64,000 bases of DNA, taken from the NCBI RefSeq assembly GCF_932526225.1, contig NC_064043.1, positions 62,001 through 126,000 of the forward strand, given 5' to 3'. Below the pieces are notes generated by a model. The model ran no database searches, was not told the DNA's origin, and worked only from the letters and a program-made list of their open reading frames with translations. How positions within the stretch are numbered: position 1 is the stretch's first letter; each line of letters opens with the position of its first letter. The position numbers were made by a program, and so were the translations under genes. Source of the DNA: Nematostella vectensis. Lineage: Eukaryota; Cnidaria; Anthozoa; Actiniaria; Edwardsiidae. Positions 7,995 through 22,000 of the stretch are shown piece after piece.

Positions 7995-9994
7995 GTTTTC
8001 TGTTAGTATGTAAAAAATTATTCTAAATAATAGTAATCATAGCTATGGTCACCACTTACACATATAGCACTTGTAATGAAAAGAAAGAAAAAATATATAT
8101 ATGCAGTCAAACAACAGAATTGCATGATAACCTTGAATATATTGAATAAAGGACTGCAAAAAAACATCTTTTGTACTAGTTGCTTGAATTGACCCTTGGC
8201 TATTTTTAGCTGAATTCCCCTCCCCCTCTAAAAAAGAAAATAATAATAATAATAATAGAACAAAACTAAAAAGAAAACAAACACAGCAGAGACCCCCACC
8301 AACAATTTTGATTTTTTTTACTTTCCTTTAAAGGGGGAGTGTCATGTTTAAGAGATTTGCAATAGCTCTAGAGCCCTGACACAATGAACTTCAGTGAAAT
8401 TCTAATACTGACTTATGAGCTTTTAGTACATGTGGGAGACTTTAAACAAAACAAAAAAATGACCACAAACTGTCCATTAACATAGTTTTCAATATAATAT
8501 TGCATATTATTTAATAAGGTATTGACAGCTTTTAAAAAGTTCAACTGTTTGTTGACACTTAAAAGCCTACAATAATCACTGACTCCAGACATGCGCAGTA
8601 CTATGTTACTGCCCCTTTAAAGTAAAATACAGCTTTACTTAGTCAGCGTAGACAAAATTGCGGATTTTGTCAATATTCTAATATGAAGATGTCAATATTC
8701 TCCCCCCCCTTACGTCTTTATTTCTATTTATTTTATGATTTTCACATGATACCAAAACAGCGTCTTTTTTCTTCGCTAATTTGATGTCATGTACACAATA
8801 AAAGAGATGCGCCCGTGCGCATGGCGAGTCCCCAAGGGACCCAAGACGCCCAAATAGACCTCTATTTTTTGTCATCCACAATCTCTGCGAGCTGTGCGTG
8901 GCGTAACCGTATTACAGGCCTGGGATCCTGGTTATTGTCCTCCCCATTAATGCGCGGGTTGGGATAACCTTGCAAGAGTGTTGTACAGCATATTCGCTCG
9001 GAAATATCGGTGCTTGGGGCCTTCGGGTTCTTTACAGCCTTCCGTAAAAGCCTTGTGCTGCCATACCGATTGGGTAATCCGTATGTATGGTTTCCGTTTT
9101 GTTCTTCAGACCGGGTTCGATCCCAGGCCAATGGGCTTTTTTTTATTCGTTTTTTTTTCTTTGTGCTGGACCCCCTTAAACCTGATAGGTTTAGCGCAAA
9201 AATAATAAAAAAAAGTGAGTTTGCAAAATAAGCTTGCTAGATTTATTGATTATATGTATTCAATTTGTTCCTAGGAAGTTAACGAAAAACACAAAGCAAA
9301 GAGTTTGAGGAAGTAAACAAGTATGTTAACTTTAATGTTCTATTTGAAGGGGCGCATTTTGTACAGGGAAGCATACATAGAATGCTTAACTGGTGGAGAG
9401 GGGAGAGCTAACAGTTTATTGAGCATAATGTCAACAATAGCAGGGGGAAGGGAGGGGCACTCTCTTCATACAATATTGCAGTTGTTACCTATTATTAAAT
9501 AAGTTTGTAAGATATATTTGTTTATTAAGCAAGGTCTATTTCTGAGACAAGCAAACTCAAGTAAGAGCTGTTGAAATAACAGGTGAGTGTTAAAAAAAAC
9601 AATTATCTGATTAGAAAACTAATGTAGATTCCTTTGCACCAAATAAGAACAAACTTCATTTTGTTTGTTATTTATGAGGAACGAGATGAGCTCTACAAGG
9701 CCAAGAAGAAATATGTATTGCTCATCTAAATTATACAAGTAAATAATAATATTAAAAAAGAATTACTGTAAGTAATTAGAGTGGTTTTCATTAACCCGTG
9801 AAACAAAGTGTGATAGTTAAACGGTAAGAGTTAGTAAAACACAAAAAAGAACAATAGAATCAGATCACAACAAAGTGTAATACGCTAAAGCGTAGTTCAC
9901 GGGTTAATGAAGGTTTTGACATTTCAACCTTACATCCACATGAAAGTAATGCCTAATATCGAGTGCCCTACAGTAAGTGTTTTGCAGTCAAGTT
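7995..9994 (+). repeat. Satellite unit U5 (2000 bp)
   Basis: Core 8807-9134; TTAA inverted-repeat element 9787-9911. It carries aatctctgcg near 8880 (shared with U7 and U10) and gttaacgaaa near 9279 (shared with U7, U10 and U15). Confidence 0.97.
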
Positions 9995-11994
9995 GTTTTC
10001 TGTTAGTATGTAAAAAATTATTCTAAATAATAGTAATCATAGCTATGGTCACCACTTACACATATAGCACTTGTAATGAAAAGAAAGAAAAAATATATAT
10101 ATGCAGTCAAACAACAGAATTGCATGATAACCTTGAATATATTGAATAAAGGACTGCAAAAAAACATCTTTTGTACTAGTTGCTTGAATTGACCCTTGGC
10201 TATTTTTAGCTGAATTCCCCTCCCCCTCTAAAAAAGAAAATAATAATAATAATAGAACAAAACTAAAAAGAAAACAAACACAGCAGAGACCCCCACTAAC
10301 AATTTTGATTTTTTTTTTACTTTCCTTTAAAGGGGGAGTGTCATGTTTAAGAGATTTGCAATAGCTCTAGAGCCCTGACACAAAGAACTTCAGTGAAATT
10401 CTAATACTGACTTATGAGCTTTTAGTACATGTGGGAGACTTTAAACAAAACAAAAAAAGTGACCACAAACTGTCAATTAACATAGATTTCAATATAATAT
10501 TGCATATTATTTAATAAGGTATTCACAGCTTTTAAAAAGTTCAACTGTTTGTTGACACTTAAAAGCCTACAAGAATCACTGACTCCAGACATGCGCAGTA
10601 CTATGTTGCTGCCCCTTTAAAGTAAAATACAGCTTTACTTAGTCAGCGTAGACAAAATTGCGGATTTTGTCAATATTCTAATATGAAGATGTCAATATTC
10701 TCCCCCCCTTACGTCTTTATTTCTATTTATTTTATGATTTTCACATGATACCAAAACAGCGTCTTTTTTCTTCGCTAATTTGATGTCATGTACACAATAA
10801 AAGAGATGCGCCCGTGCGCATGGCGAGTCCCCAAGGGACCCAAGACGCCCAAATAGACCTCTATTTTTTGTCATCCACAATCTCGGCGAGCTGTGCGTGG
10901 CGTAACCGTATTACAGGCCTGGGATCCTGGTTATTGTCCTCCCCATTAATGCGCGGGTTGGGATAACCTTGCAAGAGTGTTGTACAGCATATTCGCTCGG
11001 AAATATCGGTGCTTGGGGCCTTCGGGTTCTTTACAGCCTTCCGTAAAAGCCTTGTGCTGCCATACCGATTGGGTAATCCGTATGTATGGTTTCCGTTTTG
11101 TTCTTCAGACATGGTTCGATCCCAGGCCAATGGGCTTTTTTTATTCGTTTTTTTTTTCTTTGTGCTGGACCCCCTTAAACCTGATAGGTTTTGCGTAAAA
11201 ATAATAAAAAAAAGTGAGTTTGCAAAATAAGCTTGCTAGATTTATTGATTATATGTATTTAATTTGTTCCTAGGAAGTTAACAAAAAACACAAAGCAAAG
11301 AGTTTGAGGAAGTAAACAAGTATGTGAACTTTAATGTTCTATTTGAAGGGGTGCATTTTGTACAGGGAAGCATACATAGAATGCTTAACTGGTGGAGAGG
11401 GGAGAGGTAACAGTTTATTGAGCATAATGTCAACAATAGCAGGGGGAAGGGAGGGGCACTCTCTTCATACAATATTGCAGTTGTTACCTATTATTAAATA
11501 AGTTTGTAAGATATATTTGTTTATTAAGCAAGGTCTATTTCTGAGACAAGCAAACTCAAGTAAGAGCTGTTGAAATAACAGGTGAGTGTTAAAAAAAAAC
11601 AATTATCTGATTAGAAAACTAAAGTAGATTCCTTTGCACCAAATAAGAACAAACTTCATTTTGTTTGTTATTTATGAGGAACGAGATGAGCTCTACAAGG
11701 CCAAGAAGAAATATGTATTGCTCATCTAAATTATACAAGTAAATAATAATATTAAAAAAGAATTACTGTAAGTAATTAGAGTGGTTTTCATTAACCCGTG
11801 AAACAAAGTGTGATAGTTAAACGGTAATAGTTAGTAAAACACAAAAAAGAACAATAGAATCAGATCACAACAAAGTGTAATACGCTAAAGCGTAGTTCAC
11901 GGGTTAATGAAGGTTTTGACATTTCAACCTTACATCCACATGAAAGTAATGCCTAATATCGAGTGCCCTACAGTAAGTGTTTTGCAGTCAAGTT
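9995..11994 (+). repeat. Satellite unit U6 (2000 bp)
   Basis: Core 10806-11133; TTAA inverted-repeat element 11787-11911. It is of the actaacaatt/acaaagaact subfamily and is close to U8. The T-stem-like sequence reads acatggttcgatcc near 11108 instead of accgggttcgatcc. Confidence 0.97.
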
Positions 11995-13993
11995 GTTTTC
12001 TGTTAGTATGTAAAAAAATATTCTAAATTATAGTAATCATAGCTATGGTCACCACTTACACATATAGCACTTGTAATGAAAAGAAAGAAAAAATATATAT
12101 ATGCAGTCAAACAACAGAATTGCATGATAACCTTGAATATATTGAATAAAGGACTGCAAAAAAACATCTTTTGTACTAGTTGCTTGAATTGACCCTTGGC
12201 TATTTTTAGCTGAATTCCCCTCCCCCTCTAAAAAAGAAAATAATAATAATAATAATAGAACAAAACTAAAAAGAAAACAAACACAGCAGAGACCCCCACC
12301 AACAATTTTGATTTTTTTTAAATTTCCTTTAAAGGGGGAGTGTCATGTTTAAGAGATTTGCAATAGCTCTAGAGCCCTGACACAATGAACTTCAGTGAAA
12401 TTCTAATACTGACTTATAAGCTTTTAGTACATGTGGGAGACTTTAAACAAAACAAAAAAATGACCACAAACTGTCCATTAACATAGTTTTCAATATAATA
12501 TTGCATATTATTTAATAAGGTATTCACAGCTTTTAAAAAGTTCAACTGTTTGTTGACACTTAAAAGCCTACAATAATCACTGACTCCAGACATGCGCAGT
12601 ACTATGTTACTGCCCCTTTTAAGTAAAATACAGCTTTACTTAGTCAGCGTAGACAAAATTGCGGATTTTGTCAATATTCTAATATGAAGATGTCAATATT
12701 CTCCCCCCTTACGTCTTTATTTCTATTTATTTTATGATTTTCACATGATACCAAAACAGCGTCTTTTTTCTTCGCTAATTTGATGTCATGTACACAATAA
12801 AAGAGATGCGAACGTGCGCATGGCGAGTCCCCAAGGGACCCAAGACGCCCAAATAGACCTCTATTTTTTGTCACCCAAAATCTCTGCGAGCTGTGCGTGG
12901 CGTAACCGTATTACAGGCCTGGGATCCTGGTTATTGTCCTCCCCATTAATGCGCGGGTTGGGATAACCTTGCAAGAGTGTTGTACAGCATATTCGCTCGG
13001 AAATATCGGTGCTTGGGGCCTTCGGGTTCTTTACAGCCTTCCGTAAAAGCCTTGTGCTGCCATACCGATTGGGTAATCCGTATGTATGGTTTCCGTTTTG
13101 TTCTTCAGACCGGGTTCGATCCCAGGCCAATGGGCTTTTTTTTATTCGTTTTTTTTTCTTTGTGCTGGACCCCCTTAAACCTGATAGGTTTTGCGCAAAA
13201 ATAATAAAAAAAGTGAGTTTGCAAAATAAGCTTGCTAGATTTATTGATTATATGTATTCAATTTGTTCCTAGGAAGTTAACGAAAAACACAAAGCAAAGA
13301 GTTTGAGGAAGTAAACAAGTATGTTAACTTTAATGTTCTATTTGAAGGGGCGCATTTTGTACAGGGAAGCATACATAGAATGCTTAACTGGTGGAGAGGG
13401 GAGAGGTAACAGTTTATTGAGCATAATGTCAACAATAGCAGGGGGAAGGGAGGGGCACTCTCTTCATACAATATTGCAGTTGTTACCTATTATTAAATAA
13501 GTTTGTAAGATATATTTGTTTATTAAGCAAGGTCTATTTCTGAGACAAGCAAACTCAAGTAAGAGCTGTTGAAATAACAGGTGAGTGTTAAAAAAAAACA
13601 ATTATCTGATTAGAAAACTAATGTAGATTCCTTTGCACCAAATAAGAACAAACTTCATTTTGTTTGTTATTTATGAGGAACGAGATGAGCTCTACAAGGC
13701 CAAGAAGAAATATGTATTGCTCATCTAAATTATACAAGTAAATAATAATATTAAAAAAGAATTACTGTAAGTAATTAGAGTGGTTTTCATTAACCCGTGA
13801 AACAAAGTGTGATAGTTAAACGGTAAGAGTTAGTAAAACACAAAAAAGAACAATAGAATCAGATCACAACAAAGTGTAATACGCTAAAGCGTAGTTCACG
13901 GGTTAATGAAGGTTTTGACATTTCAACCTTACATCCACATGAAAGTAATGCCTAATATCGAGTGCCCTACAGTAAGTGTTTTGCAGTCAAGTT
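11995..13993 (+). repeat. Satellite unit U7 (1999 bp)
   Basis: Core 12806-13133; TTAA inverted-repeat element 13786-13910. It shares tttttaaatttcc near 12315 with U9, and gcgaacgtgcg near 12808 with U10. The second change shortens the first core hairpin from 6 to 5 bp. Confidence 0.97.
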
Positions 13994-15993
13994 GTTTTCT
14001 GTTAGTATGTAAAAAATTATTCTAAATAATAGTAATCATAGCTATGGTCACCACTTACACATATAGCACTTGTAATGAAAAGAAAGAAAAAATATATATA
14101 TGCAGTCAAACAACAGAATTGCATGATAACCTTGAATATATTGAATAAAGGACTGCAAAAAAACATCTTTTGTACTAGTTGCTTGAATTGACCCTTGGCT
14201 ATTTTTAGCTGAATTCCCCTCCCCCTCTAAAAAAAAAAATAATAATAATAATAGAACAAAACTAAAAAGAAAACAAACACAGCAGAGACCCCCACTAACA
14301 ATTTTGATTTTTTTTTACTTTCCTTTAAAGGGGGAGTGTCATGTTTAAGAGATTTGCAATAGTTCTAGAGCCCTGACACAAAGAACTTCAGTGAAATTCT
14401 AATACTGACTTATGAGCTTTTAGTACATGTGGGAGACTTTAAACAAAACAAAAAAAGTGACCACAAACTGTCAATTAACATAGATTTCAATATAATATTG
14501 CATATTATTTAATAAGGTATTCACAGCTTTTAAAAACTTCAACTGTTTGTTGACACTTAAAAGCCTACAATAATCACTGACTCCAGACATGCGCAGTACT
14601 ATGTTGCTGCCCCTTTAAAGTAAAATACAGCTTTACTTAGTCAGCGTAGACAAAATTGCGGATTTTGTCAATATTCTAATATGAAGATGTCAATATTCTC
14701 CCCCCCCTTACGTCTTTATTTCTATTTATTTTATGATTTTCACATGATACCAAAACAGCGTCTTTTTTCTTCGCTAATTTGATGTCATGTACACAATAAA
14801 AGAGATGCGCCCGTGCGCATGGCGAGTCCCCAAGGGACCCAAGACGCCCAAATAGACCTCTATTTTTTGTCATCCACAATCTCGGCGAGCTGTGCGTGGC
14901 GTAACCGTATTACAGGCCTGGGATCCTGGTTATTGTCCTCCCCATTAATGCGCGGGTTGGGATAACCTTGCAAGAGTGTTGTACAGCATATTCGCTCGGA
15001 AATATCGGTGCTTGGGGCCTTCGGGTTCTTTACAGCCTTCCGTAAAAGCCTTGTGCTGCCATACCGATTGGGTAATCCGTATGTATGGTTTCCGTTTTGT
15101 TCTTCAGACCGGGTTCGATCCCAGGCCAATGGGCTTTTTTTATTCGTTTTTTTTTTCTTTGTGCTGGACCCCCTTAAACCTGATAGGTTTTGCGCAAAAA
15201 TAATAAAAAAAAGTGAGTTTGCAAAATAAGCTTGCTAGATTTATTGATTATATGTATTTAATTTGTTCCTAGGAAGTTAACAAAAAACACAAAGCAAAGA
15301 GTTTGAGGAAGTAAACAAGTATGTTAACTTTAATGTTCTATTTGAAGTGGCGCATTTTGTACAGGGAAGCATACATAGAATGCTTAACTGGTGGAGAGGG
15401 GAGAGGTAACAGTTTATTGAGCATAATGTCAACAATAGCAGGGGGAAGGGAGGGGCACTCTCTTCATACAATATTGCAGTTGTTACCTATTATTAAATAA
15501 GTTTGTAAGATATATTTGTTTATTAAGCAAGGTCTATTTCTGAGACAAGCAAACTCAAGTAAGAGCTGTTGAAATAACAGGTGAGTGTTAAAAAAAAACA
15601 ATTATCTGATTAGAAAACTAATGTAGATTCCTTTGCACCAAATAAGAACAAACTTCATTTTGTTTGTTATTTATGAGGAACGAGATGAGCTCTACAAGGC
15701 CAAGAAGAAATATGTATTGCTCATCTAAATTATACAAGTAAATAATAATATTAAAAAAGAATTACTGTAAGTAATTAGAGTGGTTTTCATTAACCCGTGA
15801 AACAAAGTGTGATAGTTAAACGGTAGTAGTTAGTAAAACACAAAAAAGAACAATAGAATCAGATCACAACAAAGTGTAATACGCTAAAGCGTAGTTCACG
15901 GGTTAATGAAGGTTTTGACATTTCAACCTTACATCCACATGAAAGTAATGCCTAATATCGAGTGCCCTACAGTAAGTGTTTTGCAGTCAAGTT
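13994..15993 (+). repeat. Satellite unit U8 (2000 bp)
   Basis: Core 14805-15132; TTAA inverted-repeat element 15786-15910. It is of the actaacaatt/acaaagaact subfamily with a C8 run. A private substitution changes the ctctagag palindrome to ttctagag near 14363. Confidence 0.97.
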
Positions 15994-17995
15994 GTTTTCT
16001 GTTAGTATGTAAAAAAATATTCTAAATAATAGTAATCATAGCTATGGTCACCACTTACACATATAGCACTTGTAATGAAAAGAAAGAAAAAATATATATA
16101 TGCAGTCAAACAACAGAATTGCATGATAACCTTGAATATATTGAATAAAGGACTGCAAAAAAACATCTTTTGTACTAGTTGCTTGAATTGACCCTTGGCT
16201 ATTTTTAGCTGAATTCCCCTCCCCCTCTAAAAAAGAAAATAATAATAATAATAATAGAACAAAACTAAAAAGAAAACAAACACAGCAGAGACCCCCACCA
16301 ACAATTTTGATTTTTTTTAAATTTCCTTTAAAGGGGGAGTGTCATGTTTAAGAGATTTGCAATAGCTCTAGAGCCCTGACACAATGAACTTCAGTGAAAT
16401 TCTAATACTGACTTATGAGCTTTTAGTACATGTGGGAGACTTTAAACAAAACAAAAAAATGACCACAAACTGTCCATTAACATAGTTTTCAATATAATAT
16501 TGCATATTATTTAATAAGGTATTCACAGCTTTTAAAAAGTTCAACTGTTTGTTGACACTTAAAAGCCTACAATAATCACTGACTCCAGACATGCGCAGTA
16601 CTATGTTACTGCCCCTTTAAAGTAAAATACAGCTTTACTTAGTCAGCGTAGACAAAATTGCGGATTTTGTCAATATTCTAATATGAAGATGTCAATATTC
16701 TCCCCCCTTACGTCTTTATTTCTATTTATTTTATGATTTTCACATGATACCAAAACAGCGTCTTTTTTCTTCGCTAATTTGATGTCATGTACACAATAAA
16801 AGAGATGCGCCCGTGCACATGGCGAGTCCCCAAGGGACCCAAGACGCCCAAATAGACCTCTATTTTTTGTCATCCACAATCTCGGCGAGCTGTGCGTGGC
16901 GTAACCGTATTACAGGCCTGGGATCCTGGTTATTGTCCTCCCCATTAATGCGCGGGTTGGGATAACCTTGCAAGAGTGTTGTACAGCATATTCGCTCGGA
17001 AATATCGGTGCTTGGGGCCTTCGGGTTCTTTACAGCCTTCCGTAAAAGCCTTGTGCTGCCATACCGATTGGGTAATCCGTATGTATGGTTTCCGTTTTGT
17101 TCTTCAGACCGGGTTAGATCCCAGGCCAATGGGCTTTTTTTTTAGTTCGTTTTTTTTTCTTTGTGCTGGACCCCATTAAACCTGATAGGTTTTGCGCAAA
17201 AATAATAAAAAAAAGTGAGTTTGCAAAATAAGCTTGCTAGATTTATTGATTATATGTATTCAATTTGTTCCTAGGAAGTTATCAAAAAACACAAAGCAAA
17301 GAGTTTGAGGAAGGAAACAAGTATGTTAACTATAATGTTCTATTTCAAGGGGCGCATTTTGTACAGGGAAGCATACATAGAATGCTTAACTGGTGGAGAG
17401 GGGAGAGGTAACAGTTTATTGAGCATAATGTCAACAATAGCAGGGGGAAGGGAGGGGCACTCTCTTCATACAATATTGCAGTTGTTACCTATTATTAAAT
17501 AAGTTTGTAAGATATATTTGTTTATTAAGCAAGGTCTATTTCTGAGACAAGGCAACTCAAGTAAGAGCTGTTGAAATAACAGGTGAGTGTTAAAAAAAAA
17601 CAATTATCTGATTAGAAAACTAATGTAGATTCCTTTGCACCAAATAAGAACAAACTTCATTTTGTTTGTTATTTATGAGGAACGAGATGAGCTCTACAAG
17701 GCCAAGAAGAAATATGTATTGCTCATCTAAATTATACAAGTAAATAATAATATTAAAAAGGAATTACTGTAAGTAATTAGAGTGGTTTTCATTAACCCGT
17801 GAAACAAAGTGTGATAGTTAAACGGTAAGAGTTAGTAAAACACAAAAAAGAACAATAGAATCAGATCACAACAAAGTGTAATACGCTAAAGCGTAGTTCA
17901 CGGGTTAATGAAGGTTTTGACATTTCAACCTTACATCCACATGAAAGTAATGCCAAATATCGAGTGCCCTACAGTAAGTGTTTTGCAGTCAAGTT
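15994..17995 (+). repeat. Satellite unit U9 (2002 bp)
   Basis: Core 16805-17132; TTAA inverted-repeat element 17788-17912. It shares tttttaaatttcc with U7. Two changes hit candidate RNA features: the 3' arm of the first hairpin reads gcacat (16815-16820), and the B-box-like motif reads gggttagatccc (near 17112). Neither is compensated. Confidence 0.97.
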
Positions 17996-19996
17996 GTTTT
18001 CTGTTAGTATGTAAAAAAATATTCTAAATAATAGTAATCATAGCTATGGTCACCACTTACACATATAGCACTTGTAATGAAAAGAAAGAAAGAATATATA
18101 TATGCAGTCAAACAACAGAATTGCATGATAACCTTGAATATATTGAATAAAGGACTGCAAAAAAACATCTTTTGTACTAGTTGCTTGAATTGACCCTTGG
18201 CTATTTTTAGCTGAATTCCCCTCCCCCTCTAAAAAAGAAAATAATAATAATAATAATAGAACAAAACTAAAAAGAAAACAAACACAGCAGAGACCCCCAC
18301 CAACAATTTTGATTTTTTTTTTACTTTCCTTTAAAGGGGGAGTGTCATGTTTAAGAGATTTGCAATAGCTCTAGAGCCCTGACACAATGAACTTCAGTGA
18401 AATTCTAATACTGACTTATGAGCTTTTAGTACATGTGGGAGACTTTAAACAAAACAAAAAAATGACCACAAACTGTCCATTAACATAGTTTTCAATATAA
18501 AATTGCATATTATTTAATAAGGTATTCACAGCTTTTAAAAAGTTCAACTGTTTGTTGACACTTAAAAGCCTACAATAATCACTGACTCCAGACATGCGCA
18601 GTACTATGTTACTGCCCCTTTAAAGTAAAATACAGCTTTACTTAGTCAGCGTAGACAAAATTGCGGATTTTGTCAATATTCTAATATGAAGATGTCAATA
18701 TTCTCCCCCCTTACGTCTTTATTTCTATTTATTTTATGATTTTCACATGATACCAAAACAGCGTCTTTTTTCTTCGCTAATTTGATGTCATGTACACAAT
18801 AAAAGAGATGCGAACGTGCGCATGGCGAGTCCCCAAGGGACCCAAGACGCCCAAATAGACCTCTATTTTTTGTCATCCACAATCTCTGCGAGCTGTGCGT
18901 GGCGTAACCGTATTACAGGCCTGGGATCCTGGTTATTGTCCTCCCCATTAATGCGCGGGTTGGGATAACCTTGCAAGAGTGTTGTACAGCATATTCGCTC
19001 GGAAATATCGGTGCTTGGGGCCTTCGGGTTCTTTACAGCCTTCCGTAAAAGCCTTGTGCTGCCATACCGATTGGGTAATCCGTATGTATGGTTTCCGTTT
19101 TGTTCTTCAGACCGGGTTCGATCCCAGGCCAATGGGCTTTTTTTTTATTCGTTTTTTTTTCTTTGTGCTGGACCCCCTTAAACCTGATAGGTTTTGCGCA
19201 AAAATAATAAAAAAAGTGAGTTTGCAAAATAAGCTTGCTAGATTTATTGATTATATGTATTCAATTTGTTCCTAGGAAGTTAACGAAAAACACAAAGCAA
19301 AGAGTTTGAGGAAGTAAACAAGTATGTTAACTTTAATGTTCTATTTGAAGGGGCGCATTTTGTACAGGGAAGCATACATAGAATGCTTAACTGGTGGAGA
19401 GGGGAGAGGTAACAGTTTATTGAGCATAATGTCAACAATAGCAGGGGGAAGGGAGGGGCACTCTCTTCATACAATATTGCAGTTGTTACCTATTATTAAA
19501 TAAGTTTGTAAGATATATTTGTTTATTAAGCAAGGTCTATTTCTGAGACAAGCAAACTCAAGTAAGAGCTGTTGAAATAACAGGTGAGTGTTAAAAAAAA
19601 ACAATTATCTGATTAGAAAACTAATGTAGATTCCTTTGCACCAAATAAGAACAAACTTCATTTTGTTTGTTATTTATGAGGAACGAGATGAGCTCTACAA
19701 GGCCAAGAAGAAATATGTATTGCTCATCTAAATTATACAAGTAAATAATAATATTAAAAAAGAATTACTGTAAGTAATTAGAGTGGTTTTCATTAACCCG
19801 TGAAACAAAGTGTGATAGTTAAACGGTAAGAGTTAGTAAAACACAAAAAAGAACAATAGAATCAGATCACAACAAAGTGTAATACGCTAAAGCGTAGTTC
19901 ACGGGTTAATGAAGGTTTTGACATTTCAACCTTACATCCACATGAAAGTAATGCCTAATATCGAATGCTCTACAGTAAGTGTTTTGCAGTCAAGTT
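17996..19996 (+). repeat. Satellite unit U10 (2001 bp)
   Basis: Core 18808-19135; TTAA inverted-repeat element 19789-19913. The part right of about 18888 matches U15 and begins the 10-kb duplicated block. Both carry tcgaatgctctac, seen in no other unit. The left part instead resembles U7 (gcgaacgtgcg, aatctctgcg). Confidence 0.97.
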
Positions 19997-22000
19997 GTTT
20001 TCTGTTAGTATGTAAAAAAATATTCTAAATAATAGTAATCATAGCTATGGTCACCACTCACACATATAGCACTTGTAATGAAAAGAAAGAAAAAATATAT
20101 ATATGCAGTCAAACAACAGAATTGCATGATAACCTTGAATATATTGAATAAAGGACTGCAAAAAAACATCTTTTGTACTAGTTGCTTGAATTGACCCTTG
20201 GCTATTTTTAGCTGAATTCCCCTCCCCATCTAAAAAAGAAAATAATAATAATAATAGAACAAAACTAAAAAGAAAACAAACACAGCAGAGACCCCCACTA
20301 ACAATTTTGATTTTTTTTTACTTTCCTTTAAAGGGGGAGTGTCATGTTTAAGAGATTTGCAATAGCTCTAGAGCCCTGACACAAAGAACTTCAGTGAAAT
20401 TCTAATACTGACTTATGAGCTTTTAGTACATGTGGGAGACTTTAAACAAAACAAAAAAAGTGACCACAAACTGTCAATTAACATAGATTTCAATATAATA
20501 TTGCATATTATTTAATAAGGTATTCACAGCTTTTAAAAACTTCAACTGTTTGTTGACACTTAAAAGCCTACAATAATCACTGACTCCAGACATGCGCAGT
20601 ACTATGTTGCTGCCCCTTTAAAGTAAAATACAGCTTTACTTAGTCAGCGTAGACAAAATTGCGGATTTTGTCAATATTCTAATATGAAGATGTCAATATT
20701 CTCCCCCCCCTTACGTCTTTATTTCTATTTATTTTATGATTTTCACATGATACCAAAACAGCGTCTTTTTTCTTCGCTAATTTGATGTCATGTACACAAT
20801 AAAAGAGATGCGCCCGTGCGCATGGCGAGTCCCCAAGGGACCCAAGACGCCCAAATAGACCTCTATTTTTTGTCATCCACAATCTCGGCGAGCTGTGCGT
20901 GGCGTAACCGTATTACAGGCCTGGGATCCTGGTTATTGTCCTCCCCATTAATGCGCGGGTTGGGATAACCTTGCAAGAGTGTTGTACAGCATATTCGCTC
21001 GGAAATATCGGTGCTTGGGGCCTTCGGGTTCTTTACAGCCTTCCGTAAAAGCCTTGTGCTGCCATACCGATTGGGTAATCCGTATGTATGGTTTCCGTTT
21101 TGTTCTTCAGACCGGGTTCGATCCCAGGCCAATGGGCTTTTTTTTTTATTCGTTTTTTTTTTTCTTCGTGCTGGACCCCCTTAAACCTGATAGGTTTTGC
21201 GCAAAAATAATAAAAAAAAGTGAGTTTGCAAAATAAGCTTGCTAGATTTATTGATTATATGTATTCAATTTGTTCCTAGGAAGTTAACAAAAAACACAAA
21301 GCAAAGAGTTTGAGGAAGTAAACAAGTATGTGAACTTTAATGTTCTATTTGAAGGGGCGCATTTTGTACAGGGAAGCATACGTAGAATGCTTAACTGGTG
21401 GAGAGGGGAGAGGTAACAGTTTATTGAGCATAATGTCAACAATAGCAGGGGGAAGGGAGGGGCACTCTCTTCATACAATATTGCAGTTGTTACCTATTAT
21501 TAAATAAGTTTGTAAGATATATTTGTTTATGAAGCAAGGTCTATTTCTGAGACAAGCAAACTCAAGTAAGAGCTGTTGAAATAACAGGTGAGTGTTAAAA
21601 AAAAACAATTATCTGATTAGAAAACTAATGTAGATTCCTTTGCACCAAATAAGAACAAACTTCATTTTGTTTGTTATTTATGAGGAACGAGATGAGCTCT
21701 ACAAGGCCATAAAGAAATATGTATTGCTCATCTAAATTATACAAGTAAATAATAATATTAAAAAAGAATTACTGTAAGTAATGAGAGTGGTTTTCATTAA
21801 CCCGTGAAACAAAGTGTGATAGTTAAACGGTAAGAGTTAGTAAAACACAAAAAAGAACAATAGAATCAGATCACAACAAAGTGTAATACGCTAAAGCGTA
21901 GTTCACGGGTTAATGAAGGTTTTGACATTTCAACCTTACATCCACATGAAAGTAATGCCTAATATCGAGTGCCCTACAGTAAGTGTTTTGCAGTCAAGTT
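19997..22000 (+). repeat. Satellite unit U11 (2004 bp), near-copy of U16
   Basis: Core 20808-21135; TTAA inverted-repeat element 21793-21917. It shares accactcaca near 20053 only with U16, and tttatgaagcaagg with U1 and U16. It differs from U16 at a few sites, such as cctccccatct near 20220 and ggccataaag near 21706. Confidence 0.97.
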
